From positions 29,970,001-30,034,000 of the forward strand of contig OX621238.1 in the NCBI GenBank assembly GCA_951640165.1: DNA of 64,000 bases, given 5' to 3'. The DNA is from Pseudoips prasinana. Its lineage: Eukaryota; Arthropoda; Insecta; Lepidoptera; Nolidae. A program made the translations under genes and the position numbers. Position 1 is the stretch's first letter, and each line of letters opens with the position of its first letter. Positions 48,418 through 59,280 of this stretch are shown here, in pieces. Under the pieces are notes generated by a model. It ran no database searches, was not told the DNA's origin, and saw nothing but the letters and a program-made list of their open reading frames with translations.

Positions 48418-50701
48418 AAAGTAGCACACATCACCATAGTCAATTATGGGAAAGATTAAGGCCTGCACGAGCAATATCTTTGTTTTTTCAGGTAAGAAGT
48501 TTTTGAGACGATAAAGACTCCGCAAAACATTTGTCACCCTCAGGCAGACACTAGCCATCTGGTACTGCCAACTAAATGCCATGTCGATGTGCAAGCCTAG
48601 ATTTTTAACATTTCTACTGATGGGAATAACTAGGTTATTAAATATTATAGGTGGTAGACTATCGAAGTTAGCGCGGCTCATCAAGCGAGAACTACCTATG
48701 ATGATGGCTTGGCATTTAGCAGGGTTGACAGTGACACCAAACCTATTCGACCAGTTTTGTATGAAGTCTAAGTCAATATTCAATTTATTGATCGCTTCTG
48801 ACAAACCGTCCAAGCTTGCATGTCTATACAGTTGTAGGTCATCGGCGTAAAGATGATACGCACTCTGAAGATTATTTGTTAAGAGGTTTATGAAAACAGA
48901 GAATAAAAGAGGAGAGAGAATACCACCTTGAGGAACACCAGTGTCTAAATTATACCAGTTCGATGAGGTTTCACCGACGTGTACTGACTGCTGACGCCCT
49001 CGAAGATAAGAGGAAAACCATTCCAACGCGTTGTCAGAGACCATTAGATGGGAAAGGATAGATAAAAGGATGTCGTGACTGACGGTATTAAAAGCATTGG
49101 AAAAGTCTACCAAAACCAAGACTGTGACTTTGGTATCCTCCATGGCAGTCCTAATATCGCCAGTCACTTTGAGGAGTGCAGTGGAAGTACTGTGGCCAGG
49201 CCTGAACCCAGATTGTAGCGGGCTAATCAGGCTGTTGGCAAGTATAAAATGTGAAAACTGTTTGTGAACACAGGACTCCAGCACTTTGGATAGAAAAGGA
49301 AGGATTGATATAGGACGATAATGTGTGGGAAGAGAAGGATTAGAGGTCTTAGGGAGAGGATGGACGTAAGCTTGACGCCATACGGTGGGAAATGATCCAG
49401 AATCAAGAGAGAAGTTGACAATGTGACAAATAACGGGAAGGAGGTGATCCAAGATTGCTGAGATCATGCGTCGACTTATACCATCACAGCCAACCGCATT
49501 GGATTTGATAGAGAGGATTATCTTCTTGATCTCATTCGAATCGGTTGGAGAAAAAGAAAACGGTGTGACGTTAGAGCGCGTTAGACCATTTACATAGGCG
49601 ATGGTTCCCATTGTGGTGAGGTGATCTATGGGTGTAGAGGTGGCGAAATGAACATTAAGATCATCTAAAGCAATGGAACTGGGAAGGTCTAAATTCCGCG
49701 ACTTGCCGATACCTAAAGTTCCAAGAACTTTCCATATACCAGCAGGAGTTGATGAGGATATATTATTAAAAATATGACGGCGTTTAGCATTACGTATCAT
49801 CTGATTACACCGATTCCTTGCAGTCTTAAAATGGTTCCAATTAGGTTCAGAACGTTCTTTTATAAACTTGCGAAATGCAAGGTCCCTACGTCTCATAGCC
49901 ATCCTAACCTCGGTCGTCATCCATGGCGCTGGAGGACGCTTGAATTTAACTTTTTTTAACGGAGCATGGACGTCATAAAGTTTCAAAATTGTATCATTAA
50001 GCAACCGTACCTTATCGTCTATGGTTAGAGCTGCCGTCAAAGCCAGCCAGTCAATTTCCGACGCATCCTTACATAGCTTCTCGATATTCATCCTAGCAAA
50101 GGAACGCACGTGCAGCACCTTGGGTCTAGGTTTAGGAGGCTTCAGGGTATAGGATAGGTAAATAAGGTCATGACGGGAAAAACCTGGGGCATCGTGTTGT
50201 CCATGAGAGGAAACCAAGGCAGGATTAGAGGTAAGGATAAGGTCGAGCCAAGTATCTTCACCGTTGATATTATGGTGGGTAGCTTGGAGAGGCAACACAT
50301 GCAAGCTACTTGACTCGATAATATGTAGGAGTTTACGAGAGCGAAGGGAGTTGTGAGCGAGGAGGTTGGTGTTGAAATCTCCCATGATGATGTGATGACA
50401 GTACTCCGAACCCAAAGATTCCAGTACCAGATCGAAATCGATGAAGTAATCAGCATGTGGGGGACAGTAAACCACACCAATAATGACTTTAGACCCTTTG
50501 AGGGTAACTTCAAGAAATAAATATTCAGCAGTAATAGAATTATTGTTCAATGAAGTGGCTATAGTCTTAAAATTAAGGTCACTTCTCAAATAAATTGCAA
50601 CGCCACCCCCTCCCTTTCCCACTCGGTCATTCCGAATGAGAATGAAACCGGGGAGAGGGTACGTTGTAGAAAGTAGGTGTGGTTTAAGCCAGCTTTCAGA
50701 A
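48418..50701 (-). pseudogene. Endonuclease and reverse transcriptase part of the split LINE
   Basis: The main frame is about 735 residues long. Counting from 50622 on the minus strand, it has MGDFNTN at 80-86, WLDLIL at 125-130, SRHDLIY at 149-155, and YADD at 592-595. About 25 further codons upstream include ISESWLKP, with the catalytic-type Glu region. The N-terminal 30 or so residues are lost to 5' truncation. At 48418 the frame runs into the inserted LINE at the codon before DLNADH. No other inactivating change was seen, so the copy was young when it was hit. Confidence 0.88.
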
Positions 50702-50766
50702 ATCGTTTCTTTAAGTTAATATAGACATTGATAATTGATACATGAACTCAAAACACCTGTTTCAAA

Positions 50767-51277
50767 TTGTTGTGCGATAGTACATTCACAAATAAGATAG
50801 TTAAAGGTTGCGGTCGCGTTTCAAAAACGAACCTATTGCAACTGGTCAAATATAAAGCAGAAATAGCACCGGTCTATGAGCCGCATTGTCTATTGTCATA
50901 TCTGCTACCAGAATGTGGCTTGAGAATTACATTATATCATCACTCATTAATCACTAAGCGAAGCCACAAAAAATTGTACAAAGCATATATAAAGGGATAA
51001 AAAAATGTCATTAGATTTTGACCCGTGATCAAAAGAGATGTATTTCGTATTACAAAGATGTCTTTCATGTAAAAAGGTAAAACGAAGCTTACATGAGGCT
51101 TACACTTATCCAACGAGCCATGAAAAGAGCCAACTCATGAATTCTAGAGTTATTGCGCTCAAAAGACCAAAAAAAGCCGGCCTGGAAAATTGGGTTAGTT
51201 GGGATATAATATTCTTTTTCATAGAAGAGCCTGCGTTCGTTAGCAAATTAATTAAAAAGTTAGTCGACAAAGATTAA
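50767..51277 (+). other. Two unassigned short plus-strand ORFs
   Basis: Frames of 77 (50767-51000) and 79 codons (51038-51277) contain segments such as PHCLLSYLLPECGL and VLQRCLSCKKVKR. I recognise no domain. They are adjacent to repeat R and may be remnants of an unidentified transposon's protein, or chance. Too short to claim a function. Confidence 0.25.
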
Positions 51278-51309
51278 AAATATATTAAAGAAAAGCAAAC
51301 CTACTTATG

Positions 51310-51960
51310 AATAAAAACAGTGTCTCATTTTTCCTACGATGGAAAATCAAACTTTATATTAGTCATAAATATATATTAAACACGCTTTTTATTATATAAG
51401 TACTAATAATCTAATCTTTACTAACACCTATTTGTTACATATGTTTACTAACTGAATAAATGAAATGAAAAAGATCATAAAAAGCGCTAGTAATATCAAA
51501 ATTACACATAATATCTAGAAAAAATTAAGTAACTGTATTTTTATAATAAACTAATAATCTAAGAAATGACACTTATGAACTTTAATTGATATAAGGAAAC
51601 TGTTTTTGTAAAGGAGTCCGCTATTGCAATATCGTTTCTTTAATTTTATTAATAAAAACATGTCTCATTTTTACTATGATGGAGAATCAAACTTTAGATT
51701 AGTCATAAATAAATATATACTGAACACGCTTTTTATTATTTAAGTACTAATAATCTAATCTTTACTAACACCAATTTGTTACCTATGTTTACAAACTGAA
51801 TAAATGAAATGAAAAAGATCATTAAACGCTATTAATATCAAACTTGCACAGAATATCTAGTAAAAATTAAGTAACTGTATTTTTTATAATAAACTAATAA
51901 TCTAAGAAATAACACTTATGAACTTTAATTGATATAAAGAAACTGTTCTTGGTAGAAAAA
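51310..51960 (+). repeat. Repeat R in tandem, about 341-bp period
   Basis: Copy 1 starts at 51310 and copy 2 at 51651 with AATAAAAACA(G)TGTCTCATTTTT. Shared blocks continue through CACGCTTTTTATTAT, CAATTTGTTAC and AATCTAAGAAAT AACACTTATG to GATATAA(G)GAAACTGTT. Identity is roughly 90% by eye. The pieces at 44548-44670 and 45472-45574 belong to the same repeat. Confidence 0.8.
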
Positions 51961-52092
51961 TTAAATTAAATGAAATGACTACCAATATCACAGGTATCCA
52001 TTTCATTTAATTTTTCTTTTTGATGATATCCGACGAACTTAAAGAAACGATATTGCAAAAGCGGACTCCTTTACAAAAACAGTTTCTTTACA
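51957..52092. repeat. Inverted repeat at the end of repeat R
   Basis: A hairpin pairs GAAAAATTAAATTAAATG with CATTTCATTTAATTTTTC at 51957-52015. The following 52041-52092 is the reverse complement of the GGAAACTGTTTTTGTAAAGGAGTCCGC region at 51595-51645. Repeat R therefore ends in a partly inverted structure. Confidence 0.7.
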
Positions 52093-52097
52093 AGACA

Positions 52098-52100
52098 TTA
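52098..52100. repeat. Putative TTA target duplication, left
   Basis: TTA precedes the left terminal repeat here and follows the right one at 53903-53905. Three bases alone are weak evidence, but they fall exactly at both ends. Confidence 0.55.
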
Positions 52101-53902
52101 TAGACCAGGGTAGAAGCGTTTAAAATTAATAAAAAGTGAAAAAAAAAATAGTAGGATGAAACCCATTAGAAAAGGAGGGGAATATTATAAAAATGAAAGG
52201 AAAAATAATTTACGGGCGATCTGAGGTCGGGAAGGGGATGGGGGTGAGTTTTTAAGGGTAAACAACGGTTTTTCTCGATTTCCGGCAAAACTAAAAGTCC
52301 TATCGAAAAAAGTCAAATGGCAAAGTTGTAGGTAATAAAAAGATCTCTTCTTTCCGATGGTGAAAAAAATATATTTGTTACTGTAGTAAATTTTCTCAGT
52401 AAATGCAAAAAATCCAAAATAACTCTAATTCGAATTTTTATTTATTTATTATTAAAAAAAATCATCTAGAAATGTGATTGCTGCAATTTGTTTCAATTAA
52501 AAAGTTGATTAATTTAATGCTTATTACATTTATGTCATAGAAAATCTCATTATATATAAATATAAATGTAAATCGTACAATTAAATGTAGATACTTTATT
52601 CTGATTACGTTATTCATTACAATATTTTTAAACAACAAAATATTAAAGAAATAAATGTCAAAATGTATAAAAAATATATTATAAATATATTAAAAATCTA
52701 TTTAAAATGTATAAATATATAAAAAATATGTATAGTAAATATGTTTTTAATAACTAACTTTTGGCTGATTTTCATGTATGTTTCATATATTTTGAATATA
52801 TCTGAAATATATTTGAAATGTATAAAATATATTTGAAAATCGGCCAAACGTTTGTTATTAAAAAATATATTTACGATGTATATTTTTTATAGATTATTAA
52901 TATATTTTTTAGGATTTTGAATTTTTTTTTTTATGGGATTTACTAAATTTGTTTGGGCAAAATTAAGGAGATTATTATTAGTATGTATGTAGTAAGACCC
53001 AGACCCGCCTAGCCTCTTCCCCACTTCTCCATGAAATACCTTTTGATGGGCTACTATTTTTCGTAGGTCACTCAGGTATATAATTTAAAGAAGATTCGAC
53101 AACTTACTCCTAATATTGTAGATGTCTTATTAAATATTCATTTGATTAACTTATTTGTTTGTTAATTATAGTAGTATATTTTTATTTGGATTTTTTTTTT
53201 ATCAATGTTACATGTAATCTAATGTTTTTTGAGTAATTAAAGTGTTAATTTTAATAAATAGCTCAAAATTTTAGATGTAATTAAAAAAAGTATTCGATTT
53301 TTTTTTGCATTTTCTTAGAAGATTTTCTATAGGTACATACATATTTTTTTTCACCATCGGAAAGTAGAGATTTCAACGAACAGAAAACATACCAACTTTT
53401 TAAAAAAAGCTGATATTTTGACAGGTGACTTTTCGATTGAAAATTAGGGTTTTTTCGATATTAATTCAAAATAAGGTGAAAAAATAAATATTTTTAATCA
53501 AATAAATTACAGCGTATTTGGGACATAATAAGGTAATTTTCACCAAATTTCGTTAAAAAAGAAAAATTTTTGTAAAAGATAAAAATAAAAAACCAAAAAC
53601 TTGGTTTTTTGAAGTTTTCACATAAATTTTAAGTTATGTGAAAAAAGTGTAAATACAAAAGTTTTAGATCTTTTTATTACCTACAACTTTGCCATTTGAC
53701 TTTTTTCGATAGGACTTTTAGTTTTGCCGGAAATCGAGAAAAACCGTTTTTTACCCTTAAAAACTCACCCCCATCCCCTTCCCGAACTCAGATCGCCCGT
53801 AAATTATTTTTCCTTTCATTTTTATAATATTCCCCTCCTTTTCTAATGGGTTTCATCCTACTATTATTTTTTTTGGTTTTAAAAATTATCGACCCTGGTC
53901 TA
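52101..53902. mobile_element. 1.8-kb non-coding element with ~245-bp inverted repeats
   Basis: Ends TAGACCAGGGT and ACCCTGGTCTA. Inside, the arms from about 52140 (AATAGTAGGATGAAACCCAT) to 52350 (AAAAAGATCT) match the right arm at about 53667-53873 almost perfectly. A second inner pair near TTCCGATGGTGAAAAAAA (52357-52375 and about 53345-53362) shows that the right arm carries an extra 280 bp or so. There is no ORF. Terminal TTA flanks fit PIF/Harbinger-type TTA/TWA targets, but the family is not established. Confidence 0.8.
52712..52905. repeat. AT-rich palindrome nested inside the element
   Basis: Arms with GTTTTTAATAACTAACTTTTGGCTGATTTTCA-type and inverted TGAAAATCGGCCAAACG..TTATTAAAAA sequence face each other across a TATATTT-rich centre. 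It may be a separate MITE that inserted into the larger element. Confidence 0.65.
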
Positions 53903-53905
53903 TTA

Positions 53906-54814
53906 CTGCAAATGTTAAAACATGAATTCGCTGTAACTATACGAATATAAATTAACCAAAAAAGTTACCTTGGTGTTCTCCCTTATAATCTTATAGTTGT
54001 AACTTGAAACCTTTCTCAAAGGCCGAGTGAGACGGTTAACTCAGTATCACAATTGCATATTAGTCATTTAAGCAAATAATTTCTTTTTTTTTTCATAAAA
54101 AAATGTTTAACTTGGTACTATATTATTATGTCTCATGGCATGGCGCCGTTTACAATGCCTTGGTTGTGTTTTGGTGATATTAAAAAAGCTCCACTTGACA
54201 TCCAACTCAAATTTGGTGTCAAAAAACGCAGCACTAAAACTATTTTCTCTTGTTGTTTTCTATTTTCTACCTTGTTCTAACATCCAAGGACAACACATTT
54301 CATCGGTTAAAATCCTATAAAACAACTATTAATAGCAACTTGCTTTTAATTCTGGTGTTATTAATGTGACCCTTCACATGCAACTAAAACATATATCAGT
54401 GTATTAAGAACAAAGTTTATAAATCTAAAAATCGAAATATTTGCTTATCTTAATCAGATATGGCATCAGCGTCGCTACTTAAGACGCTTAAATCTCATGT
54501 AACGGCTGTTATATCAATAATTAGATGAACTGTTGCTAAGATAAATAAATAATGTAGAAAACTAACTTAATATTTTTCATTTGTTATACAAATGAAAAAA
54601 ACCTGAAGCAAAGAGCAAAAAAGAATACATTTGTAGAGAATATTTACTCACGAGTGGCACTTTCAATTTAGTTGTACAGCAAAAGCGTGTAGTGACAAGT
54701 GAAACGAGAGATCATCAATATTGGTTTACTTCAGGAAAATAATGCGCTACAACATTATTAAGTGTTATGGATAACTTCAAAAACAGTAATGTAAACCGTT
54801 TACTTTGCTTTATC
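53906..54814. other. AT-rich DNA without recognised gene
   Basis: A 61-codon plus-strand frame at 54135-54320 has no domain. Nothing can be supported. Confidence 0.4.
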
Positions 54815-55000
54815 GTATGGGCAGTGTTTACCCTAGGATTAGTTCTTCAGGCCGCCCAGTCTATAAGATAACTGCGATAAGAAATATCGAATGGACTGTA
54901 TAAATAGACTGAGCACTACGGTGTGGTGCCGGAGCGGTTAACGCACATGGGGCCTGAAACCCCATGGTTCATGGCTTCGATTCTCTCCCGCACTTAAAAT
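54815..55000 (+). repeat. SINE-like repeat C and tRNA-like fragment
   Basis: The TTATCGTATGGGCAGTGTTTACCCT block matches repeat C. A tRNA-like segment follows with A-box-like TGCCGGAGCGGTTAACGC and a weak B-box-like GGCTTCGATTCTCTCC. It is too divergent for a functional tRNA: the B box lacks the expected GGTTCGA. Confidence 0.45.
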
Positions 55001-55438
55001 TATAAAACTTATTTTAAAGATGCCTGAAACTTAATAATTAGTGTGACGACTGCAACCGGGACTACTAGTCAAACTAATTAAATCTCTTTGGCGGTAAACC
55101 ATCTATAGAATAACTGCGTATTGTGAATTAATGGAAGTGTTGAGTAAATTTGAGCAACCGCTAACTCTATTCCACAAGGTGTAATAGAGTAACCATAGAA
55201 ACTTATGGCTTCGATTCTCTCCCGCACTTAAAATTATAAAACTTATTTTAAAGATGCCTGAAACTTAATAATTAGTGTGACGACTGCAACCGGGACTACT
55301 AGTCAAACTAATTAAATCTCTTTGGCGGTAAACCATCTATAGAATAACTGCGTATTGTGAATTAATGGAAGTGTTGAGTAAATTTGAGCAACCGCTAACT
55401 CTATTCCACAAGGTGTAATAGAGTAACCATAGAAACTT
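54971..55438 (+). repeat. Perfect 234-bp tandem duplication
   Basis: Unit one (54971-55204) and unit two (55205-55438) start ATGGCTTCGATTCTCTCCCG and end CATAGAAACTT. I see no mismatch by eye. The second unit joins the first with no spacer, pointing to a recent duplication of SINE-containing DNA. Confidence 0.9.
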
Positions 55439-55442
55439 TTCT

Positions 55443-55605
55443 ATTATCTATAGTTACTTACTGAGTATTTGGTACTATTGGTAAACCATCTATAGAATAA
55501 CTGCGTATTGTGAAGTAATGGAAGTGTTGAGTAAATTTGAGCAACCGCTAACTATATTCCACAAGGTGTTATCTATAGTTACTTACTGAGCATTTGGTAT
55601 ATATT
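55443..55605 (+). repeat. Partial further copies of the duplicated unit
   Basis: 55480-55567 repeats GGTAAACCATCTATAGAATA through TTCCACAAGGTGT of the 234-bp unit with two or three changes. TATCTATAGTTACTTACTGA occurs at 55445 and again at about 55570. A second round of duplication with a period of about 126 bp explains this. Confidence 0.75.
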
Positions 55606-56060
55606 CAATGTAGAATTTTCGTGTATGTTGTCAATAAAGGAGTTGTATATACCGTGACAACCTATGATCACTTTAATTTTTTCTCCTATGTAACTGTGAT
55701 TCCCTCGGTGCTGCCTTAATATGCTTATCATCTTTGCTGAATGTTTACCGATTACTTCTCATCTGTGAACCAATTTCGATAACTTTTTTTCATTTAAGTG
55801 ACTTTGCTTTGTGGTTCCATATGAATTTTACGATTAGATCGGATATTTTAGAATTTATGGTCAATCACCGTCAAAAAAAAAAAAAAATTTTCAAGACTAA
55901 ATAAAAAGTGTTATAGTATTTTATGTTGGTGATAGTGTATATTTGAATCCTGTTTATGTTAGCACCAAATTAAAATGTGATAATATCGTGAATAAATATA
56001 ATAATTCAATATTTATTGTTGGTTGTAAAGTCCATGTTTTGTTCTAATGATTTCAATCTA
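55606..56060. other. AT-rich DNA without recognised gene
   Basis: An A-run lies at about 55874-55887. I see no gene. Confidence 0.4.
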
Positions 56061-56225
56061 CTATATAACAATAAGTCGGGTTTTCCTTCCTGACGCTATA
56101 ACTCCAGAACGCACGAACCGATTTCCACGGTTTTGCATTCGTTGGAAAGGTCTCGGGTTCCGTGAGGTTTATAGCATATAAGAAAATTTATAAAATTTAA
56201 CGCGGGTAACTCCGCGGGGCACTAG
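56061..56225 (+). mobile_element. Helitron-like non-autonomous element
   Basis: After CCTTCCTGACGCTATAACTC the sequence runs to ATTTAACGCGGGTAACTCCGC then GGGGCACTAG before T. The GCGG...CCGC hairpin before CTAG is perfect. It is about 165 bp, with no ORF. Confidence 0.5.
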
Positions 56226-56605
56226 TTAATATATATTTTTCTCCCTCACGATAATAAATGGAATCCACAATAAATGTTATACCAGCTCAATATTTAACGA
56301 TAAGTTTCCTTATTAGTTATGGCAAAGTTTTGATAGATTGTGTCCATGTATCCAAACATACTTCCTAATCTAAGACATTAATTAATTTATCCAAAGCCAC
56401 TTCTCCCGGATAACTAGGTCATGCTAATGAATTGGTTCGCTATTAAAAATACAAGTTAAATTTATTTGCTTTAGGGAGGATCATAATTTCTGACGGAAAT
56501 CTGGATCGTAGTTATGTGCAGTGTTATAAATTATTTTAATGTTGAAGATGTACTGGCATTTCACCCCGTGTTGAGTTAGAGTTGAGAACGTTAGGATAGA
56601 TTAGT

Positions 56606-56793
56606 CCCTTCCTCTTCTTTTTTACCCACCTTTGCAACTCCTGTAAGCCAGGGTCAACAGTTGCATGCAATGAAATGACACTGAGCGGTTGGCACTGAGG
56701 CTCTGGCATGTCCCGGGGAATCGCCTTAACTGTCTTGGATCCCGCAGCGAATTTAATCAGAAAGAAACATGTTAGAAAATTAATAGTTTTACC
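56606..56793 (+). repeat. Dispersed repeat D, copy 3
   Basis: TTACCCACCTTTGCAACTCC, GCAATGAAATGACACTGAGC, GGGGAATCGCCTTAACTGTC and GATCCCGCAGCGAATTTAAT follow in the same order as in copies 1 and 2. It extends into a TTAGAAAATTAATAG end shared with the minus-strand copy at 1826. Confidence 0.7.
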
Positions 56794-57168
56794 TCCACTT
56801 CAACGGTAGGATAGAGTGGCCAATATCTATACTAACTAATCAACTATTCAGAATTTGAATTCATTAGTTATTAGTAAGCGCTGGCGGACGGGCCAATTCG
56901 CTCTACAAGGGATTCTATTCAACATTTTGGCATAGAATCCTAAACAAGACGGTGGCTGTTAAATTTTATTACACCTTTGAAGTCCTTTATGGACATTCAA
57001 TTTTATGAGATGGGAAATAAAAGTGCAGTTCAAACTTCAACACGTATAAAACTAAGAATATAAATTGATTTTATGGTATCTTATAATTTTCTAGCGTGTA
57101 TGACATAGTGACCCAGATAAAATTTAGCAAGCGATTTTGCTCTGCTTTTTTGGTAACAGTGAATTACA
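56794..57168. other. AT-rich DNA without recognised gene
   Basis: No feature can be supported. Confidence 0.4.
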
Positions 57169-57340
57169 TTAATATTATAAAGGCGAAAGTTTGTGAGTGT
57201 GTATGTTTGTAACTTCTTCACGTCTAAACGGCTGGAGCGATTTTAATAAAATTTGGTATGGAGTTAGCTGACACCCTGGATTAACACAAATGCTATAATT
57301 TATAAAGTTTAACGCGGGTAAAACCGCGGGGCACAGCTAG
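57169..57340 (+). mobile_element. Helitron-like non-autonomous element, complete
   Basis: Starts TTAATATTATAAAGGCGAAA and continues GTTTGTGAGTGTGTATGTTT. It ends GTTTAACGCGGGTAAAACCG then CGGGGCACAGCTAG before T. Length 172 bp. It is the clearest copy of this family in the window and shows both ends. Confidence 0.55.
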
Positions 57341-57791
57341 TTAAAACATAAATTAAATATATTTTACTGAATTCCAGGGTATACCTACTGTCATAGATAA
57401 GGATCCAGTGGAGATAGACTTTTTGCAGCAACTGTTCTAACTTCGGTGCTTGGTTCTTATTGCAGACAGACACGAATCTCGCAGCAACTGGTATGAAATA
57501 AAAAAACAAGTCAAAAATATTTAGTTTTATATTTTTTTCTTATTATTATTCACGTCTTAACATAGTTCAGAATATTAAATACATTTTATTTCAAGATCAC
57601 CAGACCAATGATAAACATACTTATATATTTCATAAATATTTGTAACGTTGCAAATAATCGTTCTCATCACACAAAGATTTGTTCTGGGTTGGAATCGAAC
57701 CCACGGCCCGGCCAAAGCTATATATAGGCTTATGATAATTTACACTCCTATTATAGTTTTGCTGTACACTATATAACAGTAAGCACAAGCC
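57341..57791. other. AT-rich DNA with a tRNA-like fragment
   Basis: A GGTTGGAATCGAACCCACGG phrase at about 57680-57710 is an inverted B-box-like motif, probably a SINE remnant. Nothing else could be named. Confidence 0.35.
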
Positions 57792-58455
57792 TCACGACCA
57801 GTATACAATTTTGAATACAATGTATTTGCGTATACACAAAAAATAACAGTTGATAAACGCCCCAAAATTTTTGCACATATTACAGATTATAAAATATAAT
57901 AGACCGGCTCCCATAAATAACGCATTCAAGCCTTCACATAATCCGAGTACAAAAGCGATCGCGTCACACATAGTGAAACGAGCTTCACAGGGAACTGTAT
58001 TGTTGATTTCCAATATCATCGAGGCTGGAGCTATCAGCTGTTTGACATCCATTGTACATTCGATAAAGCCCTAGATTAGGTACCTCTTCTCATATAGAAA
58101 TGCCTGCAACGGTTCTTAATAATTTATGTAGAGCGACAGTTGCAGTAACCGCCCTGACTGGGGCGGACCGAACTTCAGTTTGGAACTTTATTCTATTTTA
58201 TTCTGCTCTTAATAAGAACCAGTGTCCCCGCAGTAAGTTTACAGGACTAATTGCGGCGTGGAGTTCTATAAACCTACTGAAAAGTACGGTATCAGTTCTG
58301 TCCCCCAACATTCCCAGTCTTGTTCGGGCTCTTTCGTACTCTTTTGCAACTTTCTTGCATATAAGTGCATAAAACTGATTGACTGCAGCAGCAGCAAATA
58401 TTCCAGATGCGCTGCAGTACCGTGGTAGCCCGCAAAGAGCTCTAAATATAGGCAT
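57792..58455 (-). pseudogene. Unassigned degraded coding stretch
   Basis: Read on the minus strand, one frame of 85 codons (58455-58198) is followed, after one stop, by about 38 further open codons in the same phase. A second frame (58052-57792, 86 codons) follows in another phase. The region is GC-richer than its surroundings, and its residue use is protein-like. The second frame has a hydrophobic stretch (AFVLGLCEGLNALFMGAGLLYFIICN) that could span a membrane. I recognise no family. It may be a broken host gene copy or an unknown transposon gene, or two exons with an intron, although no clear splice pair was seen. Confidence 0.35.
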
Positions 58456-59134
58456 TTTAGGCCTTTCGAGTAAAATCTATATTTTGAGTATAATAGCTGT
58501 AAAATAATAGAAAAGACAAGAACTGGCTAATTGCGGGTAAGTACTATTATGTGTGAAAGATCTACGTGGCCCGTATTCTTTTACAAAGAGCTAAGCTTGA
58601 TCTTTTTATTTATTCAGGAAACTATTAGCAAATTGGGGTGACACTAAAATGTGAAACTTGGCAGGAATCCCAATGCGAAATAAAACTTAAGTGTAGAGGT
58701 ATTAAGTGCGCTCTACTTACATATATCTTTTGCCTCACTAACCGTCTTCAAAAGGGTGGTAGATTTTCAATTCAATCCGTATTTTTATGTGTATAGATTT
58801 TGATAACCGATATAGCTCGATTTAGCATATTTTTTATTATATAAAAGCAACTTACGAGGTGCTCCTAAATCAATTACATTTCATAAGCTGTAGTAGTTTT
58901 TAAACCAGCTTTAATAAAATTAGTACTTTTGGTCTCGAATGCCTTCCAATTTATTTGTTTATTGAGTTTACGTATATCCTCGTGTTTCTTATTTTTTTTG
59001 TAGGAGAAACTCTCGCCAGAGGGGAAAATTTTATCGATATCACTTTAGTGGTCTACTAAAATCGTGTGTTTCATAAGAAAATTTTAACCACGACCTACCA
59101 CTCCGGATAACAGCGGAGGTATTTCCGATCTGTT
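58456..59134. other. AT-rich DNA without recognised gene
   Basis: No feature can be supported. Confidence 0.4.
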
Positions 59135-59280
59135 ATGACATTACTACCTTCAAGAAGCGAGCCGATTCCTTTCTTAAAGGCCGGCATAAAACTAGCGGCC
59201 CTTCTGGTGTTGCGAGTGTTTATGGGTGGCAGTGATTACTTACCATCACGTGACCCACTTGCTCGTTTACCTTGCTATTA
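59135..59280 (+). repeat. LINE/SINE-like repeat tail
   Basis: Contains AAAGGCCGGCATAAAACTAG, GGTGGCAGTGATTACTTACC and ATCACGTGACCCACTTGCTC. The GTGAT(C/T)ACTTACCATCA.GTGACCC motif is a widespread lepidopteran repeat tail. It is cut by the MITE that follows. Confidence 0.55.

Larger units (their letters stand above)
45575..50701 (-). mobile_element. LINE (minus strand), later split by another LINE
   Basis: Its 3' end is a TTTTA-repeat tail (TAAAA on the minus strand) at 45575-45604. A 3' UTR with AATGCCTACGGCATTAAGTC follows, then the ORF2 C-terminus and, beyond an insertion at 46281-48417, the rest of reverse transcriptase and endonuclease up to 50701. It is 5'-truncated inside the endonuclease, near the first catalytic Glu. 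Its flanks, ending TGTAATAT on the left and starting ATCGTTTCTTTAA on the right, match one continuous stretch in repeat R near 51630-51642. This shows where it landed. Confidence 0.85.

Noticed and set aside
51957..52092. End of a separate DNA transposon
   Set aside because: The inverted pieces are explained by repeat R in reverse; no clear terminal repeats or duplication were found.
54925..54990. Possible functional tRNA gene
   Set aside because: The B box is degenerate and acceptor-stem pairing is missing; it lies within a SINE-like repeat that is part of a duplication.
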